Assembly (NCBI RefSeq): GCF_938017615.1
Contig: NZ_CALIJA010000086.1
Span: 1-5,859, forward strand
Source of the DNA: an uncultured Campylobacter sp.
GTDB lineage: Bacteria; Campylobacterota; Campylobacteria; Campylobacterales; Campylobacteraceae
Direction of reading: 5' to 3'
DNA length: 5,859 nucleotides
Within the stretch, counting starts at the first letter, position 1, and every line of letters begins with the position of its first letter. Under the pieces are notes generated by a model. The model made no database searches, was not told the DNA's origin, and saw only the letters and a list, made by a program, of their open reading frames with translations. This document shows positions 4,112 to 5,859 of this stretch, piece after piece. Position numbers and translations under genes: made by a program.

Positions 4112-5859
4112 TAATAACGAGAAATTGGTTACAAGAGTGGATCGACATAAGCGAAATTTCAAGCGAAAAGCTGCTTTCTACGCTAAATTCCATCGGTCTT
4201 GAGGTTGACGCCCACGATAAAATTTCGCTTCCCAAAGGCGTTGTCGTAGGACTCGTAAAAAGCAAGCGTCGTCACGAGAATTCCGATCATCTAAATGTCT
4301 GTGAGGTTGATGTCGGTAAGCAGAGTCTGCAGATCGTCTGCGGCGCGAAAAATGTCGAGGCAGGGCAATACGTCGCGGTTAGCCTAATCGGCGCCGTGCT
4401 GCCTAGCGGCCTTGAGATAAAGCCCGCCAAACTTCGCGGTGTGGAGAGCTTTGGCATGATCTGTTCGGCAACCGAGCTTGGACTTGCTAAGACGAATGAT
4501 GGCATTATGGTGCTTGATAGCAGCATCGGCGAGCTTGTGCTAGGTAAAGAGCTGCGCGAGTATGAAATTTTTAACGACGATCTTATCGAGATCGAGCTTA
4601 CCGCTAATCGCGGCGACTGCCTTAGCATCTTAGGCATAGCGCGCGATCTAGGCGCAGCGCTTGATCTGCCGCTAAAGGAAAAGCACGAGTTTGAAGATGC
4701 CGACGGAGCGCCTGGTATCGGTAGAATTTTGAGCGTGCGTGCAAGCGATGAGGTAAGCGCTAAATTTGCTTTTCGAGCTTATGAGATCAAAGGCGAGCTG
4801 AAGTTAAATTTAAAGCAGACCTTGCGTCTTGCAAGCGTTGGTATTTTGCAAAGCTGCGCGGTGCAAAATTTCATCAACTACGCTACTCATTCTACCGGAG
4901 TATTGCTGCGCGCTTATGATTTTGAAAAGATCGCTTCCGCAGATGGCAAGGTGGCGCTTGACATAAAGCCTATGCCAAACGGCGAGTTCGGCGTTTATGC
5001 GGGCAAGAGACTGCTTAGCGTAGCAGGGATTTGCCAAGACGCAGAGCTAAAGGCGTGTTGCAGTAGCAAAGTGGTGCTATTAGAGGCAAATTACACCGCG
5101 CCACTAATTATCGCCAAAGCAGTAAGCGAAAATAAAAGCCTAAAGGGCGACGAGCACGTGTATCGCTCAAGCAGAGGCAGCGAGCCAAAGCTTAGGCTGG
5201 GGCTCGATCTGCTATTTAGATTGCTAGGAAAAAACAGCGCCGTTAGCCTATATGCGGGCACACAAAAGATTTCAAACGCTTTGGAGCCGCTTATCGTGGG
5301 CTTTAGCGAAAAAGAGATAAACTCAATGATCGGCGCGCAAATTCCGCGCGATAAGATCGTAAAAATTTTAAAAAGGCTGGGCTTTGATGTAGGCGTCGAA
5401 GCCGATCTGATCACCGCGAAGGTGCCGCCTTTCCGCCACGATATCGTAAATTCTCACGACGTGTGCGAGGAGATAGTGCGTATCGTGGGCATCGACAATA
5501 TCGCCGCCGCGCCGCTAAGCTTCTACGAGAAAAACCGCCTAAACGATACCTACGTAAGCTTATGTAATGGACGTAAGCTTCGTAGCAAGGCGGCAGCAGT
5601 GGGATTTTTCGAGTGCGTGCATTATGTATTTGACGACGGCAAGGCGCTAGAAAACTTAGGCTTTGCGCCGTGCAAGGTTAAAATTTTAAATCCGATCAAC
5701 GGTGAGCTGAACGCGCTAAGACCGACGCTCATTAATCATCTGCTGGAATCTGCTGAGCGAAATTTAAAGAATTCTCGCAGAAGCGTCAAGCTTTTTGAGC
5801 TAGGAGAGGTCTTTGACGAAAGCGGCGCGCAGAGCCTAAGACTGGGCTTTATCGCTAGC
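4108..5859 (+). CDS. pheT: Phenylalanyl-tRNA synthetase beta subunit (3' end outside window)
   Basis: The frame is open for 584 codons to the window edge, about three quarters of the usual 770-800 residues. In order it shows the EMAP/OB-fold tRNA-binding domain (about 40-150, with HENSDHLNVCEVD, IVCGAKNV and GMICSATELGL), the B3/B4 editing domain (about 205-375), the B5 domain (about 392-465, with VPPFRHDI and CEEIVRIVGID) and the first part of the catalytic-like core (LNPIN, LRPTL, FELGEVF). The C-terminal anticodon-binding domain is missing only because the window ends. Its ATG overlaps the pheS stop codon by 4 nt, with GGAG at 4096-4099, so translation is probably coupled to give equal subunit amounts. 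In B3/B4 the glutamate of VLLE (E346) is kept, but positions matching the E. coli editing residues H265 and T354 seem to be R268 and a glycine. The family assignment is certain; the editing reading is an alignment by eye. Confidence 0.97.
   Translation, partial: MIITRNWLQEWIDISEISSEKLLSTLNSIGLEVDAHDKISLPKGVVVGLVKSKRRHENSDHLNVCEVDVGKQSLQIVCGAKNVEAGQYVAVSLIGAVLPSGLEIKPAKLRGVESFGMICSATELGLAKTNDGIMVLDSSIGELVLGKELREYEIFNDDLIEIELTANRGDCLSILGIARDLGAALDLPLKEKHEFEDADGAPGIGRILSVRASDEVSAKFAFRAYEIKGELKLNLKQTLRLASVGILQSCAVQNFINYATHSTGVLLRAYDFEKIASADGKVALDIKPMPNGEFGVYAGKRLLSVAGICQDAELKACCSSKVVLLEANYTAPLIIAKAVSENKSLKGDEHVYRSSRGSEPKLRLGLDLLFRLLGKNSAVSLYAGTQKISNALEPLIVGFSEKEINSMIGAQIPRDKIVKILKRLGFDVGVEADLITAKVPPFRHDIVNSHDVCEEIVRIVGIDNIAAAPLSFYEKNRLNDTYVSLCNGRKLRSKAAAVGFFECVHYVFDDGKALENLGFAPCKVKILNPINGELNALRPTLINHLLESAERNLKNSRRSVKLFELGEVFDESGAQSLRLGFIAS

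Noticed and set aside
4287..5414. Several minus-strand open frames across pheT
   Set aside because: The plus strand is continuous pheT with conserved domains throughout, and these frames have no homology-like features.
1..5859. tRNA, rRNA, CRISPR array or insertion sequence
   Set aside because: No cloverleaf, rRNA-like stretch, regularly spaced repeats, transposase frame or paired terminal repeats were seen.

Overview
The window looks like the chromosome of a Campylobacter-type epsilonproteobacterium (Campylobacterota). The evidence is gene content: a bactofilin/M23 cell-shape pair like Helicobacter CcmA-Csd1, a NapA-type Dps, and a HIT gene divergent from pheS-pheT. Style agrees: TATAAT -10 boxes with no clear -35, very AT-rich spacers, and coding DNA clearly richer in G+C than in C. 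jejuni. An oral, higher-GC Campylobacter would fit; the species is an inference.

Layout. 1-187 is AT-rich sequence without a gene, holding an imperfect inverted repeat. 188-1473 (minus) is a two-gene cell-shape operon: an M23 peptidase followed by a bactofilin that overlaps it by 49 nt. 1474-1641 is a divergent promoter region with a 22-bp near-palindrome beside the M23 start and, on the dps side, an extended -10 and a PerR-like box. 1642-2085 (plus) is dps, followed by a perfect hairpin. 2086-2629 is a long spacer between convergent genes; it contains what looks like a decayed minus-strand gene, short repeats and a hairpin terminator for the HIT gene. 2630-2986 (minus) is a HIT-family hydrolase. 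2987-3115 is a second divergent promoter region. 3116 to the window end (plus) is pheS, with a TTG start, overlapping by 4 nt a pheT that runs off the window after 584 codons.

Function. The left operon would shape the peptidoglycan wall: the bactofilin as a cytoplasmic scaffold and the M23 enzyme as a membrane-anchored peptidoglycan hydrolase. Dps protects DNA and stores iron. PheS and PheT form the (alpha-beta)2 phenylalanyl-tRNA synthetase. These are mostly ordinary core genes, and I see no complete new system. The points most worth a second look are apparent changes at editing-site positions of PheT, the palindrome at the M23 start, the PerR-like box, and the gene relic with its repeats in the dps-HIT spacer.
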